DNA of 57,373 nt from Blattamonas nauphoetae (lineage: Eukaryota; Preaxostyla; Oxymonadida): contig JARBJD010000409.1 in assembly GCA_033064195.1 (NCBI GenBank), forward strand, positions 1-57,373. Reading direction: 5' to 3'. Positions 44,121 through 54,428 of this stretch are shown piece after piece; positions within the stretch are counted from its first letter, which is position 1; the number at the start of each line of letters is the position of its first letter. The notes beneath the pieces are model-generated. The model saw only the letters and a list, made by a program, of their open reading frames with translations, was not told where the DNA came from and searched no databases. The position numbers and the translations under genes were made by a program.

Positions 44121-44612
44121 ATGGAATCAAATTATTTCATGACAAGTCCTCCATCAACTCCAGTGTCATCATATTCCCTCCGTTTTGCCTCCCCAGCCAT
44201 TGAACAGCCGGGTAGACACATGTCTAACAGGCCATCAGCCCGCGGGAAGATAACTCATCCACACAACGTTAAAATACTCAGACCAAGTGATGAACAGTTG
44301 CTACCGATGACTCCAAAGAGTCCTTTCCGTTCACCGTATTCCTCGTCAGCACCTGATCCAGAAATGTTGTTTCAAACACCAACAAAGGAGCGTTCTGGCT
44401 TCCTCCCGTCCATCTCACACCCTCCAGAGTCAAAACGAGAAAAAGAAGATTTCTCGATTCTAATTCCCATTGCAGCATCTCCAATCACCCTCTCCACACC
44501 CCCTCCCATTCTGAAAGAAAGAAATGAAGACGACAGAATTGTCGTTGCTCTTTTTATTTTCGCAGTGATCTTGTCGTTCTGGCTGGGTCATCGATCGGGA
44601 CAAACTTGTTGA
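44121..44612 (+). CDS. tail-anchored, Ser/Thr-Pro-rich protein
   Basis: 163 residues from ATG 44121 (MESNYFMTSPPSTP) to TGA. An upstream GTG-initiated extension at 44085 is possible in frame, but the ATG is the better start. The body is polar and Pro/Ser/Thr-rich with many S/T-P sites (SPPSTP, MTPKSPFRSP, QTPTK, STPPP), i.e. possible proline-directed kinase targets. The C-terminus is a single hydrophobic span (RIVVALFIFAVILSFWLGH) with a short basic-polar tail, typical of tail-anchored proteins inserted into ER or other membranes. No intron or family recognised. Its head-to-head pairing with a lipid acyltransferase hints at a membrane role, which is inference only. Confidence 0.75.
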   Translation: MESNYFMTSPPSTPVSSYSLRFASPAIEQPGRHMSNRPSARGKITHPHNVKILRPSDEQLLPMTPKSPFRSPYSSSAPDPEMLFQTPTKERSGFLPSISHPPESKREKEDFSILIPIAASPITLSTPPPILKERNEDDRIVVALFIFAVILSFWLGHRSGQTC

Positions 44613-45654
44613 ATTGATGCTTCTTCTTTTGTTTTGGAACTGCACAGTGTGGGGATGACGAGTTCTCATTCTCAATTCTTTTCTCTTCATTTCCGACTTC
44701 TAGTCTTTGTTAATTCCATTGTCAATTATGTTCCGTCTTTATTCAGTTCATTTTCATCCAAAAAAAATATCGATGCGATTGGTGGTGGACGCATATTGAC
44801 CGAAATGATTTGACCAAAAACGAGATTTGGTTTGTGGAGTCCAAGCAGGTGAAAAAGGAGAAATACGACGTACAAAGGTTAGAGGAAAGCGAATATGAAC
44901 AGAAGAAAAAAAGACGATCGTGACTGCTTCATATCAGGTGTGTTTTCGGATTCAAAATTGTGACGTCCATTTGTCTGTCTGGTCGTCTGCATCGAATCAG
45001 ATCTCGCGTGTTCCAGTCGCACCAACCACAGATTCAGCTTTTCATGATATGACGGGAACAGTCTCTTCATTTGGAGCAGTTTCGTGAATTGTGGTCCAAC
45101 ACTGTCGGGGCGCTAAATTGCGCAGAGTTGATGCTGAACAGGTTTCTGTCCGTGTGGTGATTCAAAGGCGTGCCGAAGAAGAGACAGCGGTTGAGAAACG
45201 AGGCAGTTCGTGAAGTGGTGTTCGTGGCTGGACATCCGCTGGACATTTTAGTGCTTTGGAAGATTCCCTCCGAGCAAGTTGATCAAGTCAATCGATTTTT
45301 CTACAAGTTGTCTTTCGTAATCTTATTCTTTCTCGTCCAGGAGTCCTGTCTTGAGCGTGTCGTTAAAGTCTTCCGTGATGGCAAGAGAATCGTTGTTTTC
45401 GTCAGAAAATTCCAAACTGATGTATCGAAGTCGGATTGTGACATCCAGCTGGATATGGTGTGAAAAACGAAGTACACAAACAAAACGGAATGTTGGTTGG
45501 TGGAAGGGGCTGATTGTGACGAGTTTGGAAAAATGGTGCAGTGACTGCTGAGACACAAGGCACCAGAAATGATGTCTTCAGAAATCTTCGCTTTGAAGAG
45601 ACGGTAGAGGAGTAGTTCCACTGAAAGGGCTCAACGAGCGACACAACAAGGCAT
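44613..45654. other. unassigned; possible exons on either strand
   Basis: The minus-strand stretch 45105-44880 reads LLQMKRLFPSYHEKLNLW, then LVRLEHARSDSMQTTRQT, and could be an exon preceded by a TTTAG acceptor. The plus-strand stretch 45170-45320 reads REVVFVAGHPLDILVLWKI. Neither has a recognisable domain, and the two cannot both be real over a large part of their length. No model is offered. Confidence 0.3.
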
Positions 45655-45800
45655 GTCAGTTGAGATGGCTCGTGAAATATTGTGGTCTGGACTGATCAGA
45701 ATCGGCTTTTGTGTCGACCGTTGTTTGTTGTGTGTTTGTGTTTGCGAGGGCTTGTTCTGTCCATCCCTCTTTGTCTTTCATTTTTGCAGACTCCACTTCG
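45655..45800 (-). pseudogene. unidentified paralogous remnant, copy 3 (short)
   Basis: The plus-strand bases GTTGAGATGGCTCGTGAAAT onward match 47297 and 28990 for about 140 bp, ending near GTTTGCGAGGG. Only the end of the remnant is kept here, and it lies directly downstream of a SPRY gene, as in the two longer copies. Confidence 0.5.
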
Positions 45801-45929
45801 GTTGGATGAGGTTTGTGATTCTTCGCGGACGTCATTCAGAACAGTCGAGTGACATCGTGAAGAAGGCAGAGTTGAGAGAGAACGGGGAATGATGGAGCAG
45901 CCAACTTGAACATCCGTGTTGTGGTGTGA

Positions 45930-46724
45930 TTACCACTTGATTTCCGTCATTTCTGGTGTGATTGGAGTTGGTCTTTCTTGTTGTGCGATTCTGTCGATTC
46001 GTAAGAAGGTTTCCACCACAGAAACAGTGAACTGAAAGGAGAATGAAGAAAAAGAGAAGTAATACTGCGATTCTGACAGATAGCGGAAGACCAGACACGA
46101 AACATTCTCCACTTTCCCCATTCACAAAGAATTGCACTGTTCGAGGTGTGGAGTCCATGTCCACCTCCATCCGCACACAATCTCCGTCTCTCATTTGGGA
46201 ATAGCAGACCGAAGCTCCAGACTGGGGTGGCCTCGATGGCGAGCTGGTATACACGATGCCATGGAAGGAAGAGAAAGAAGAAGAACCTGAAGAAATGAGA
46301 ACGACCGAAACATACCCCGCGCTTCAGATTCGGGGTTTTCTTCCAATTCGGTGGGAGAAGGAGTGAAGTTGATGAGATCAAATCTGACAACTCCAGTGAA
46401 GCCTACAGACGATGGAGAAGATGAATCACAAACATCCAAAGTCGGAACGAGTGTGAAGGGTGATAGTGACAGATACGATCCCATTGGTGATCGGATTTCT
46501 GAGGAAAATGGGGCTTTCTTCTTGATTTCTCCCCCAACTGAGCCTGTTAGTTGAGGTGATTGTGGTGCAATCGAGTGCAAAACGGATCGGATATGTGAAA
46601 ATGAAACGAGGGAATGCGATCAGTTGTGCTGGCGTACTCACATTCAGGGTTGGTAAAGTTTGTTTTTCATTCCAATCGGCGAAGACCGAATGATCTGGAA
46701 ATGATGAAGAGCAATCGGGAGACT
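45930..46724 (-). CDS. small SPRY-domain protein (copy b)
   Basis: Exons 46031-45930, 46286-46066 and 46402-46316 plus a 5' exon upstream of 46434 give a continuous frame. Introns are 34, 29 and 31 nt (46032-46065, 46287-46315, 46403-46433). Core residues: VVRFDLINF, MRDGDCVRMEVDMDSTPRTV, FFVNGESGECFVSGLPLSV, TFLRIDRIAQ, ending PEMTEIKW-TAA. It matches the intact copy at 47996-48810 throughout. The 5' exon is open to about 46791 without an ATG, so the start is unresolved and may lie in another exon. SPRY domains bind peptide or protein partners; the partner is unknown. Probably functional or recently lost. Confidence 0.65.
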
Positions 46725-46799
46725 CACAGGACTGAGTAGGCCCAGACGAGTGGATTTTTGCAGAAGATTGGTTCCCCAATAAGGTGGTCAAGTTAAAAA

Positions 46800-47800
46800 C
46801 AAATTAGTATGGGATGATGAAAAAAATGGAAATAGTGCATGTGGTCAGAGAACAGAAGAAGATATGAATTGGTAAAGCAGAATGAACGAGACAGAAGAGT
46901 CAGATGACATCCAGTCCTGACATATTGACACATTCACTGTTACGTTGTCATCCTCGTTGGAGAGTGAGGCATCCCTGGCAACAAAAAGGGAAACGACACA
47001 TGAAAAAAGGGTCTGTGATTCGTTCGTTATTCTGGAAAGATGAACACGGGAGGATCTGTGGAGTCGACACGCTTTTCGAAGTTGGTCCTCTTTCTGGCCG
47101 ACAGCCTGTTTTGGACGAGTTAGACGTCGATTGTGGGAATCGTGTGTGTTGTTTGATGTCCATTTCTCTGTTCATATTCTGGTGACCACAAAAACAGCAA
47201 TGTTCGTCTTTCTTCTTCTGTTCTGTCGTCAAGCCATCCGAAACGACTTTCTTCATGTTTGGGAGCCACAACTGTCCCACAAACACAAAAACAGTCGAGA
47301 TGGCTCGTGAAATGCTGTTGTCTGGATTGTTCAGGATCTGTTTGTGTCGATCGTCCATTGTCGCTTTCCCGCATTTGCGAGGGCTGATTCTGTCCATCCC
47401 AACTTTGTACTTCATTTCTGCATGCTCCACTTCGTCTGGATGTGGCGTGCACATCTTCACCGACTTCAAGCATCAACGACAAGTCAGCGGGCTGTCTTGG
47501 CTTTTTCGCAGAAATAGCGAACGAGTTCAACAAGAAAAGTGCTGTGAATGCCGTCTTGGTGATGGGCCAGCACACAATCACCCCGATTGGCGATGCAGAG
47601 GGACTTGATGCGTTGTGTGGTCGATCGCTCATTTCGTTGGGAGAGCTGAAAAATGTGCTTCATGCAAACGCAGTGTCGGGAACCAATCAACCGAAATGAT
47701 GTTTTGCTGATGGGTGGACTGACCAGTGCGACGTCCCTCGTCGGTCCGAATTCCACGTTCGTCATTCTTGTCATCTAATTCAAACCTGCTGGATCAAGTG
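46800..47800 (-). pseudogene. unidentified paralogous remnant, copy 2
   Basis: Minus-strand frames 47774-47484 (MTRMTNVEFGPTRDVALVSP), 47632-47120 and 47469-46948 (CTPHPDEVEHAEMKYKVGMD, RISPRKCGKATMDDRHKQI) match copy 1 at 28.5-29.5 kb in order. Cys and His are spaced like a metal-binding segment. Stops separate the pieces. Function unknown. Confidence 0.4.
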
Positions 47801-47995
47801 AATAGATCATTCGTGCATCATCTTGAAAAGGGGAGAACAGAGAGAGTGTGGGGAATGATGGAGAGCGTCAGGATTGGACATCGCTGACAATTGAGGCGGC
47901 GAATGTTGGAGTGTTGTGACAGGTATCGGCAACGGATCGCGGTTCCGTAGAAGAACAGGAAGAGCAGTCAGATGAACATCTACGTTCTGGAGTGA

Positions 47996-48810
47996 TTACC
48001 ATTTGAGTTCCCTCATTGCTGGGGCGATTGGAGTTGGTTGTGTTTGATGTGCAATTCGGTCGATTCTGAAAGATGTTCCGAGACCATCAACAGTGAACTT
48101 GAAAAGAGAACGATTACAAAAAAGTAACAAACACCGAGTCTGACAGATCGTGGAAGACCAGTAACAAAAGAGCGGCCACTTTCCCCATTCACAAAGAATT
48201 GGACTATTTGAGGATTTGATTTCATGTCCACCTCCATCCGCACACAATCCCCTTCTCTCAATTCGGAGTGGCAGAACTCAAATTGAGGCGAGTATCCCGT
48301 GGATGGTGTGTTGTGGCTGAGATTCCCAGTCGATGAAGTGAGTGAGAGTGAATCTGAAGAGATGAGGAAGAGCGAGACACACCCTTCACATTATATCCAA
48401 GGACTTCACCCAATTTGGGGACAGCGGCAGTCGAGTCGAGAAGATCAAATCGAACGAAATCTGAGGACTATGAAGAAGACAAAGGACACACAATTTATGC
48501 TGGGCAGAGAGAGAAGGGTGACGGTGACTGACACAGTTCCTTGTGTGATTGGAGTTTTCAGGAGAGCAGTGGAGAGGCGAGCGAATCCACCAGAATTCAG
48601 ACCAACTTCCGAACGAGTGAGAGTGGTTTCATTGATGATGAAATGTGATGGGTCGGTGAATAGAAGAGGTGGAAGAGTGACAAGAGGGACAGGTATCGGT
48701 GTTGAGGCATTCAATCTCGATTTAGAAAATGAGTTTGGATGCGACGATGGGGAGGAGCTTATCAATCTCTTCGAAGCAAGAGACGACACATAATAGTCGG
48801 GGATTGTCAT
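47996..48810 (-). CDS. small SPRY-domain protein (copy c), intact
   Basis: Four exons, 48810-48492, 48460-48383, 48353-48133 and 48097-47996, sum to 720 nt, i.e. 239 residues, from ATG (MTIPDYYVSSLASKR) to TAA. Introns are 31, 29 and 35 nt with GTGTGT or GTTTGT donors. The N-terminal beta-rich part (LLFTDPSHFIINETTLTRSE) leads into FVRFDLLDSTAAVPKLGEV, NVKDSLSLTSSTG, ELREGDCVRMEVDMKS, VQFFVNGESGRSFVTGLP, then GTSFRIDRIAHQ and AMRELKW. The gDcVrmEVD...FFVNG...GLP pattern is a SPRY/B30.2 core. No membrane span. Two paralogues are at 29.7 and 45.9 kb. Probably an adaptor-like binding protein; partner unknown. Confidence 0.8.
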
Positions 48811-48893
48811 TTACAATATGACGGAATGTCTGTGACTGAGTGGTGATGGAATGATGGAACCCTTTTGTTTTGGTTGGATCAAGATTTGTTGAA

Positions 48894-50073
48894 ATGTTCA
48901 CAACATTTGATTCTGTATGTCATTGTTCATTACGTGATCCTAACCCACTCTTCCACGATATTCCATATCTCTGTTTTCTCATTCATTCAGGAACAACAAT
49001 TCGATTCGAGTCAAAGTTTGAAGGTCTGTTTCTTCTCTCTTTCAACAAGAATGACTCTCTTATTCCGATTTCAGAAAGAATTCACACTCGAAACTACTGT
49101 TGAAGAATTGGAAAGAGAAATATCGAACCCAGAAAGTGTTGTGAACTCTCGAATGTGGCAGAACATTCCGGTTCTGCTGCGCGACACTGCCCTGATAGAG
49201 GAAAAGAACATTCAGAAACTGAACAGACTGATACAGTCCATCCTTCAGATTCTCAATGGGTGCTTGATGAGTGACTTTTCTTTGATCAATCGATGCCTGC
49301 TTCATTCCTCCCTCTCCACTTTCGCCAAATCCCCGAATCTGCCCAAAATGATCCGTGTTGGGGTTGGGCAATGCTTAGTTTCGCTGGATTCTTTCGAAGA
49401 TGGCCCTTTCATGCTTGTCGAAACCGACGAGTTCAAATCGATGGAAGAAGCCATCCTTCACAACACACAACTCGTTTCGAGGCTAAAAGAAGAGAACGAC
49501 CAGCTCAGTCACACCATCACCACTCACGAACGACAACACAAAGAAGAGAAGAAGAAAATGATGAAAGAGAAGAAAGATGTCCTTGCAGAGATGGAGGCGA
49601 TGCTGACGAAGGAACGGGAGGAGAAGAGAAAACTCGAAAAAGAAGCTGACAGAGCGATCGAACGAGAACAGGCAAGTGAAATCGCCATCAGAGAATCTGA
49701 AGCCAGAATCGAACAATTACTACTTGAGAAGCAGAATGCAGAGAATCATATGAAGGAATCAAAAAAACGAGAGAAGAGAGCCGAAGGGAGAGAGAATCAG
49801 GCGAATGCAGACAGAAGAGAAGCAGAACAATCTCGGAAGAAGATGACAGTTGAGAAGAAGGAAGCAGAAGAAGGGAAACGGATTGCAGAAACTGAAAAAA
49901 GGAAGATGACAGAAGGGAGACGGATGGCACATGTGAGGCAGAGACAGGCAGAGGAACAGAAAGGACAGGCACAGCGAGACAAAGAAAAGCTGGAAGATGA
50001 AGTGAAGAGAAAACTAGAACAACAACTGCGAGAGATATCTAGACAGCTACATTACCGTGTTCCAGATGATTGA
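48894..50073 (+). CDS. coiled-coil protein
   Basis: Exons 48894-48914, 48991-49023 and 49075-50073 give 350 residues, starting MFTTFDSEQQFDSSQ. Introns are 76 nt (donor GTATGTC) and 51 nt (donor GTCTGTT). The second has a length divisible by three, so a longer unspliced frame from 48865 also exists. The N-terminal half looks globular and helical (SRMWQNIPVLLRDTALIEEK, INRCLLHSSLSTFAKSPNLP). From about residue 165 a long charged coiled coil follows (LKEENDQLSHTITTHERQ to KLEQQLREISRQL). No kinase or SPRY is attached, though the coiled coil resembles the linkers of the kinase genes. Probably a structural or scaffold protein. Confidence 0.65.
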
Positions 50074-50122
50074 CTATATGGCATCAAGCCATCCGACTAT
50101 ATCTCATCTAGTTTTGATCACA
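50072..50122. mobile_element. single terminal repeat of the 1,980-bp transposon family
   Basis: GACTATATGGCATCAAGCCA, then TCCGACTATATCTCATC and TAGTTTTGATCA repeat the doubled TATATCTCATC-AAG word order of the element at 15060. It lies at the stop codon of the coiled-coil gene. No partner end was found in the rest of the window, so this is a solo end or relic. Confidence 0.6.
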
Positions 50123-51345
50123 CCCCCTATTTTTTGTGTAGGTCAAAAGCGATAATCACTTCATTTAGCATGATATGTCCGATCAGGATGGTAATTCGTT
50201 GAAAAAAGAGGAATTGTGAAAGCCAAATAAAAAACTTTATCATATTCAGCCTCTTTTTTCATATTTCAAGTCATTTGTGAAAAATGAACAAATTTCAGAT
50301 TTATGTGACATGGTATTGATACGACGGCACAATACTGCATAATGCAGTCGATCCAATGGACAGGTCTTCTTATTTTCCATTCTTGTGAGCGAACTTACCA
50401 TAATTTCAAACAACAGTTCTTAAGTCCCAATGACGTACTCTTTCGAAGGATCGATGGGTGGACCGGCTCCAACCACTGATCTTCCATGTGATGGTTGACA
50501 CTGTTGTTTCGAGGGAGGATAACTCAGTGCAGAACACCATCCTGCTCCTAATCTCCATCTATTCAGGAGATTCTGGACTGTCTGTAACCATTCACTCATA
50601 TCAGTCGAGATTCACTCACAATCTGACTCTCCGTCGGAAACTGAAGTGGTGGAAGAGAAAACGCATCAATAACGCAGAAGGACAGTGATGAGGTGGTGGC
50701 TGTCTTTTTCAGGTTTCTTGTATCCCCATGCTGAAATCTTCTCTCTTCAACTCATCCTCACAAGTTGTCCATCTTCACTCTATTTGACTTTCATTTTCTT
50801 TACCTCTGCGATTTGTCCCGTATTCTTCATACTCTCTCCCTTTTTCTCTTCTTCAGCTTATTTTGAAGCGACTTGATCCTCCTCTCTATTTCGACGCAGG
50901 TTCTCAAAGTATGCTTCCAAGTTCATCAAAATCACTTTAATCTCTATCTGAGATGTGAACACATCTCTCACAATGCAATGAACTCGATACTCACTCCAAA
51001 CTCACTGACGAAAACCTCACTCCACATAGAAGACTTCAAGCATGAATCATTGTCAGTCACAATCACGAAAGGAAAGCAAAGGCACATATGAAGAAGAGAT
51101 GCAAGATAAAGCCCAATCGAGTGTATGGCTAGTGATATCTCCAAACAATTTGCTGTCTGATCAACCAAACAACAATGAGAAGATAAAAATGACGATCAAT
51201 GATAACACAACGAAAAAAGAGAGAATCAAACTGAGAGAATGGCAAGAATGGAAGGAATCATGTCACATTGAAGTTGATGACTTCATTTTAGACACTGACG
51301 TCGCGATCGCAGTAGTTATAGAAGCGAATAGAGAACCAATCTGAA
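50123..51345. other. intergenic with weak coding signal
   Basis: 50140-50450 is AT-rich and empty. Plus-strand frames at 50458-50688 and 50873-51091 have no recognisable domain. Confidence 0.35.
51042..51344 (+). CDS. hypothetical protein, 100 residues
   Basis: ATG 51042 to TGA 51344 reads a polar protein (EEEMQDKAQSSVWLVISPNN, IKLREWQEWKESCHIEVDDF, LDTDVAIAVVIEANRE). Composition is protein-like, but no family is recognised, and it may be the last exon of a gene starting further left. Confidence 0.3.
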   Translation: MNHCQSQSRKESKGTYEEEMQDKAQSSVWLVISPNNLLSDQPNNNEKIKMTINDNTTKKERIKLREWQEWKESCHIEVDDFILDTDVAIAVVIEANREPI

Positions 51346-51550
51346 AAAGTCTTTGAAATCAAAACTAAAAGTCAACGCCGATTGACCAATTTTGAACCTT
51401 GTATTAAAAGGAATTTATGACATTTTGATGACATCAAAAAAGTGCCCTAAATTTGAAAATAATGGCCAAAAAAGGACCTCGTGAAAAGTGTCCTTTTTGA
51501 AGCTTTTTTTGAGTACTTTCCAAAAACAAATTCGATTTCTTTTTTTATTC

Positions 51551-51570
51551 AATTTTTTAATTTGGATAAA
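51551..51570 (+). promoter_or_regulatory. ATTTTTTAATTTG-N6-ATG motif, copy 1
   Basis: ATTTTTTAATTTG ends six bases before ATG 51571, preceded by TTTTTTATTCA. The same 13-mer at the same spacing precedes ATG 55012 and 55445. Probably a core promoter with a leader of only a few bases. Confidence 0.7.
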
Positions 51571-52164
51571 ATGAGTTGCGTATTAACACCAAATCAACTA
51601 CAGGAAATTTTGGACAAAGAAAATTTGAAGATGAAAGTTCCACCAACTCTCAATCGACAAGGAACAACATATCTCACATCGAGCACTTTCGAATATTATC
51701 ACGAAGATAAACCAGATGACATTTATCGAGTGTACTTACAGCGTTTTGTCAAAGGATCTAGACCACACACGAATCGCCAGAGATACATTCAAGTATCCAA
51801 TTGTTGCACGAAAGCAAAGTTTCTCGAGTCAATGAAAAACGAAAATTGTGAACTCATTTCTGAATACAAGTATGCTGATTCACTTGTCACATACCGGTAC
51901 GAAGGAGTTGAATGGAAAGTGATTCCCTCGAAATGGATGAAAGGATATCGAGCTCATAATTGTCAACGAAAACATTACACACAATCGTTTGTTGAAAATG
52001 AACTGAAAAAAGAGAATTGTGAACTCATTGGAACATACACAAAGGTACTTGAGCCATTCAAATATCGTGATTTACGAACAAAGAATGAGTATTACGTTCG
52101 CTTGGACAATTGGTTGTATTTTGGAGACCGTCCTCACTTGAGAAAGTACCACGAAAGGTCATGA
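51571..52164 (+). CDS. three-repeat protein of the Polinton-like fossil
   Basis: 197 residues from ATG 51571 (MSCVLTPNQLQEILDKEN), chosen because the conserved upstream motif ends at this ATG. It consists of three units of about 50-60 residues. Units 2 and 3 share a consensus F(L/V)E-x5-(E)NCEL(I)-x2-Y, a basic/aromatic middle (YRYEGVEWKVIPSKW), and an ending G(Y/D)R(A/P)H. Unit 1 keeps the ending (YLQRFVKGSRPH). Units loosely recall the short repeats beside some viral endonucleases, but without their cysteines. Function unknown; the domain may bind nucleic acid. Paralogue at 55012. Confidence 0.6.
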   Translation: MSCVLTPNQLQEILDKENLKMKVPPTLNRQGTTYLTSSTFEYYHEDKPDDIYRVYLQRFVKGSRPHTNRQRYIQVSNCCTKAKFLESMKNENCELISEYKYADSLVTYRYEGVEWKVIPSKWMKGYRAHNCQRKHYTQSFVENELKKENCELIGTYTKVLEPFKYRDLRTKNEYYVRLDNWLYFGDRPHLRKYHERS

Positions 52165-53719
52165 AAATACTGAAAATCTATTTTTGACCACAAATCACTG
52201 AAATCCAACATGATAACCATTTCGAAAAATTCTGAAAAAAAATTCTAAAATCTCGGGGACACTGTCGGTCCTCGATCAAGACAATCCTGATGAAAATCGG
52301 TTGAGAATTCGTCGAACTGCATACCGAACTTTGGTCGAAAAGTGACCAAAAAGTCGATGTTCCGATTTTGCTACTATGAACCGCTTTATGGCTCAAATTG
52401 TGTTCAAACACGTTTGATTGTGACGGAAATCATTTTGAAAGGTAGGATTTTCGATAAAAGCACTTTCTGAAAAAAGTTTGATCCGACCCATTGAGGTTTT
52501 TCGCGTTTTTGAGATTTTTTCAGAAAAGGTATGGACGTTCGGGACTATGTCCTTTTGATCACTTTTCGTCGTCTTACGGTGTTTTTGGGTGTGAAAACGC
52601 AAGTTGGCGTCTTTTGTGTCATTCATCTCTGAAAACTTTTGACACCTCTACATTCGGACACTTTTCATGAATTTTCACATTTCACTACTTTCACTTCATT
52701 TACTCCGTTATTACATCATTTTAACGAACATAAGTCAACGCGAGACGTATAGCGCTTTTCCTTAGTTTCATTTTGTTGGTTCTTCGATCACACTTGTGAC
52801 GACACATTTGCACCAACATTTTGACACTATAGATTTTTTGATCCGATTTTCACTGCAAATCCTTCTTTCTCGCGGTATGAGTAAGGTGTGCTCAAATTTT
52901 GAGGAGATTTTGTCGGATAGTTCTCCCATAAAGTCACTTTTTCATGTTTTCACTTCTCAACTTTTGACCGTTTTTGTCACTTCAAAACCGACTGTAGTCC
53001 CTTTCATTTCATCACTTTCTCTCCCCATTTCACATTTGATCTCTTCACCATTCCTCTTCATTTTGCTCAATTCACTTCCATTTTGTGGGCCGTTCTCACT
53101 TCACTAGCACATCATTTTAGTCAACTTTTCATCAACTTTTCACAAAACAGAGTAAAAGAAAGCGAAACAACCAACAATGAAACGGGCAAGTATGAAACTG
53201 AGAGGGAAATTGACGAACGTGAAAATGACGTGAAATGTGACACCAATAGTGAAAATGTCGCTTGTGTTCCGGTTTTTCTCTCTTAAAAGAACAAAATGAT
53301 TCAAAAATGTACGTGATATGATGAAGATTACGGAAAAATACCGAGATATGAAGTGAGCCGTTGAATGGCGGATCTCTGCAAAAGTCCGGAAAACTCAGTA
53401 AACGAGAATTAGTGTGAACTTACAGAGAAAAAGTTTCAGAGAAAGAAACATGAATGAAGTGGTTAAAAGGATAATCAATGAGAAAATGAAGACAGAAGTG
53501 AGGCCAAAATGAAACAATAACTATAGTAGTAAAATAAGGGAAATTGGTGAAATTTTGATCCTCTTTCGTTCATCCATTTTGTCCCATTTCATAATGACTA
53601 ATATAGATTGAACCTTCAGGATAACATGGTTTGACCTTTTTCAATAGGCTTCCATGATTTATGATGCATTCTTTTGTTCACTTTTCTTGAGCAATTGAGT
53701 TATAGGGTCTTGGGATTTG

Positions 53720-54255
53720 GATTCAGGGTCAAATTCTGATATAAAGTTAGTGATCTGAAAACTTGTTTTGATCTCATATCTCCACAACCAGACATAGTCT
53801 GACATGAAGTTTTCACCAATATGGATGTTTTGTTAGTTATATTTTTTCTGAAAATTTTGAGAAAAATCCCCTTGCGGCAGTTGAGATTCTTTTGTGGGTT
53901 TTTGGCCTTGGTTCTGAAAGGAGAGCTGTCACTTGACATGGGATGATGCACCCTTCTCCAAATTTCTTTAAATGATGCGAACACAATCAGAGTCGAATCC
54001 AAAAGCTCAAATTGGTTAGAATCGTGCTTGGGAGGAGAGCAGTTGGGGTTGATTCTGAGAAAACCACGAAAACTATCAAAGACGCTAGGAGGTCTTCGAA
54101 AATTTTCAAAATTTTCAGAAAAATATAATCCAACAAAACATCCATATTGGTGAAAACTTCATGTCGGAACTATGTCTGGTTGTGGAGATATGATCAAAAC
54201 AAGTTTTCAGATCACTAAGCTTTGTATACAGGGAAATTAGTTTTGACCCTGAATT
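53720..54255. repeat. foldback element with ~110-150 bp inverted arms
   Basis: 53750-53861 is the reverse complement of 54106-54215 with few mismatches. Shared words: GATCTGAAAACTTGTTTTGA, CCACAACCAGACATAG, AACTTCATGTC, and CCAATATGGATGTTTTG. Weaker similarity continues outward to ATTCAGGGTCAAA (53721) and its complement (54242). The spacer is about 245 bases. It could be a foldback transposon or MITE inside the fossil, or a hairpin control element of it. No target duplication was identified. Confidence 0.85.
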
Positions 54256-54414
54256 TCCACCCAGGTCCCCCCAGGATTTTTCATTTTTCAAAAATTGTGA
54301 TTCTGAGAGAAAAACATCCCAAACAACCAGAAATGAAACGAGAAAGAAAAATTTTGAACAGGCGGAGAAAAGTGGTCGTGAAGTTCGGATCCTCTAAGCT
54401 TAAATGTTAAGGAC

Positions 54415-54428
54415 CTCCTATTTAGGAG
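54415..54428. repeat. CTCCT-N4-AGGAG palindrome, copy 3
   Basis: CTCCTATTTAGGAG. An outer pair GGACCTCC (54411) and GGAGGTCC (about 54495) can also pair around it. Confidence 0.6.

Noticed and set aside
52796-53107. 103-codon frame in the gene-poor zone of the fossil
   Set aside because: Phe/Ser/Leu-rich low complexity from T-rich DNA, and no conserved promoter motif before its start.
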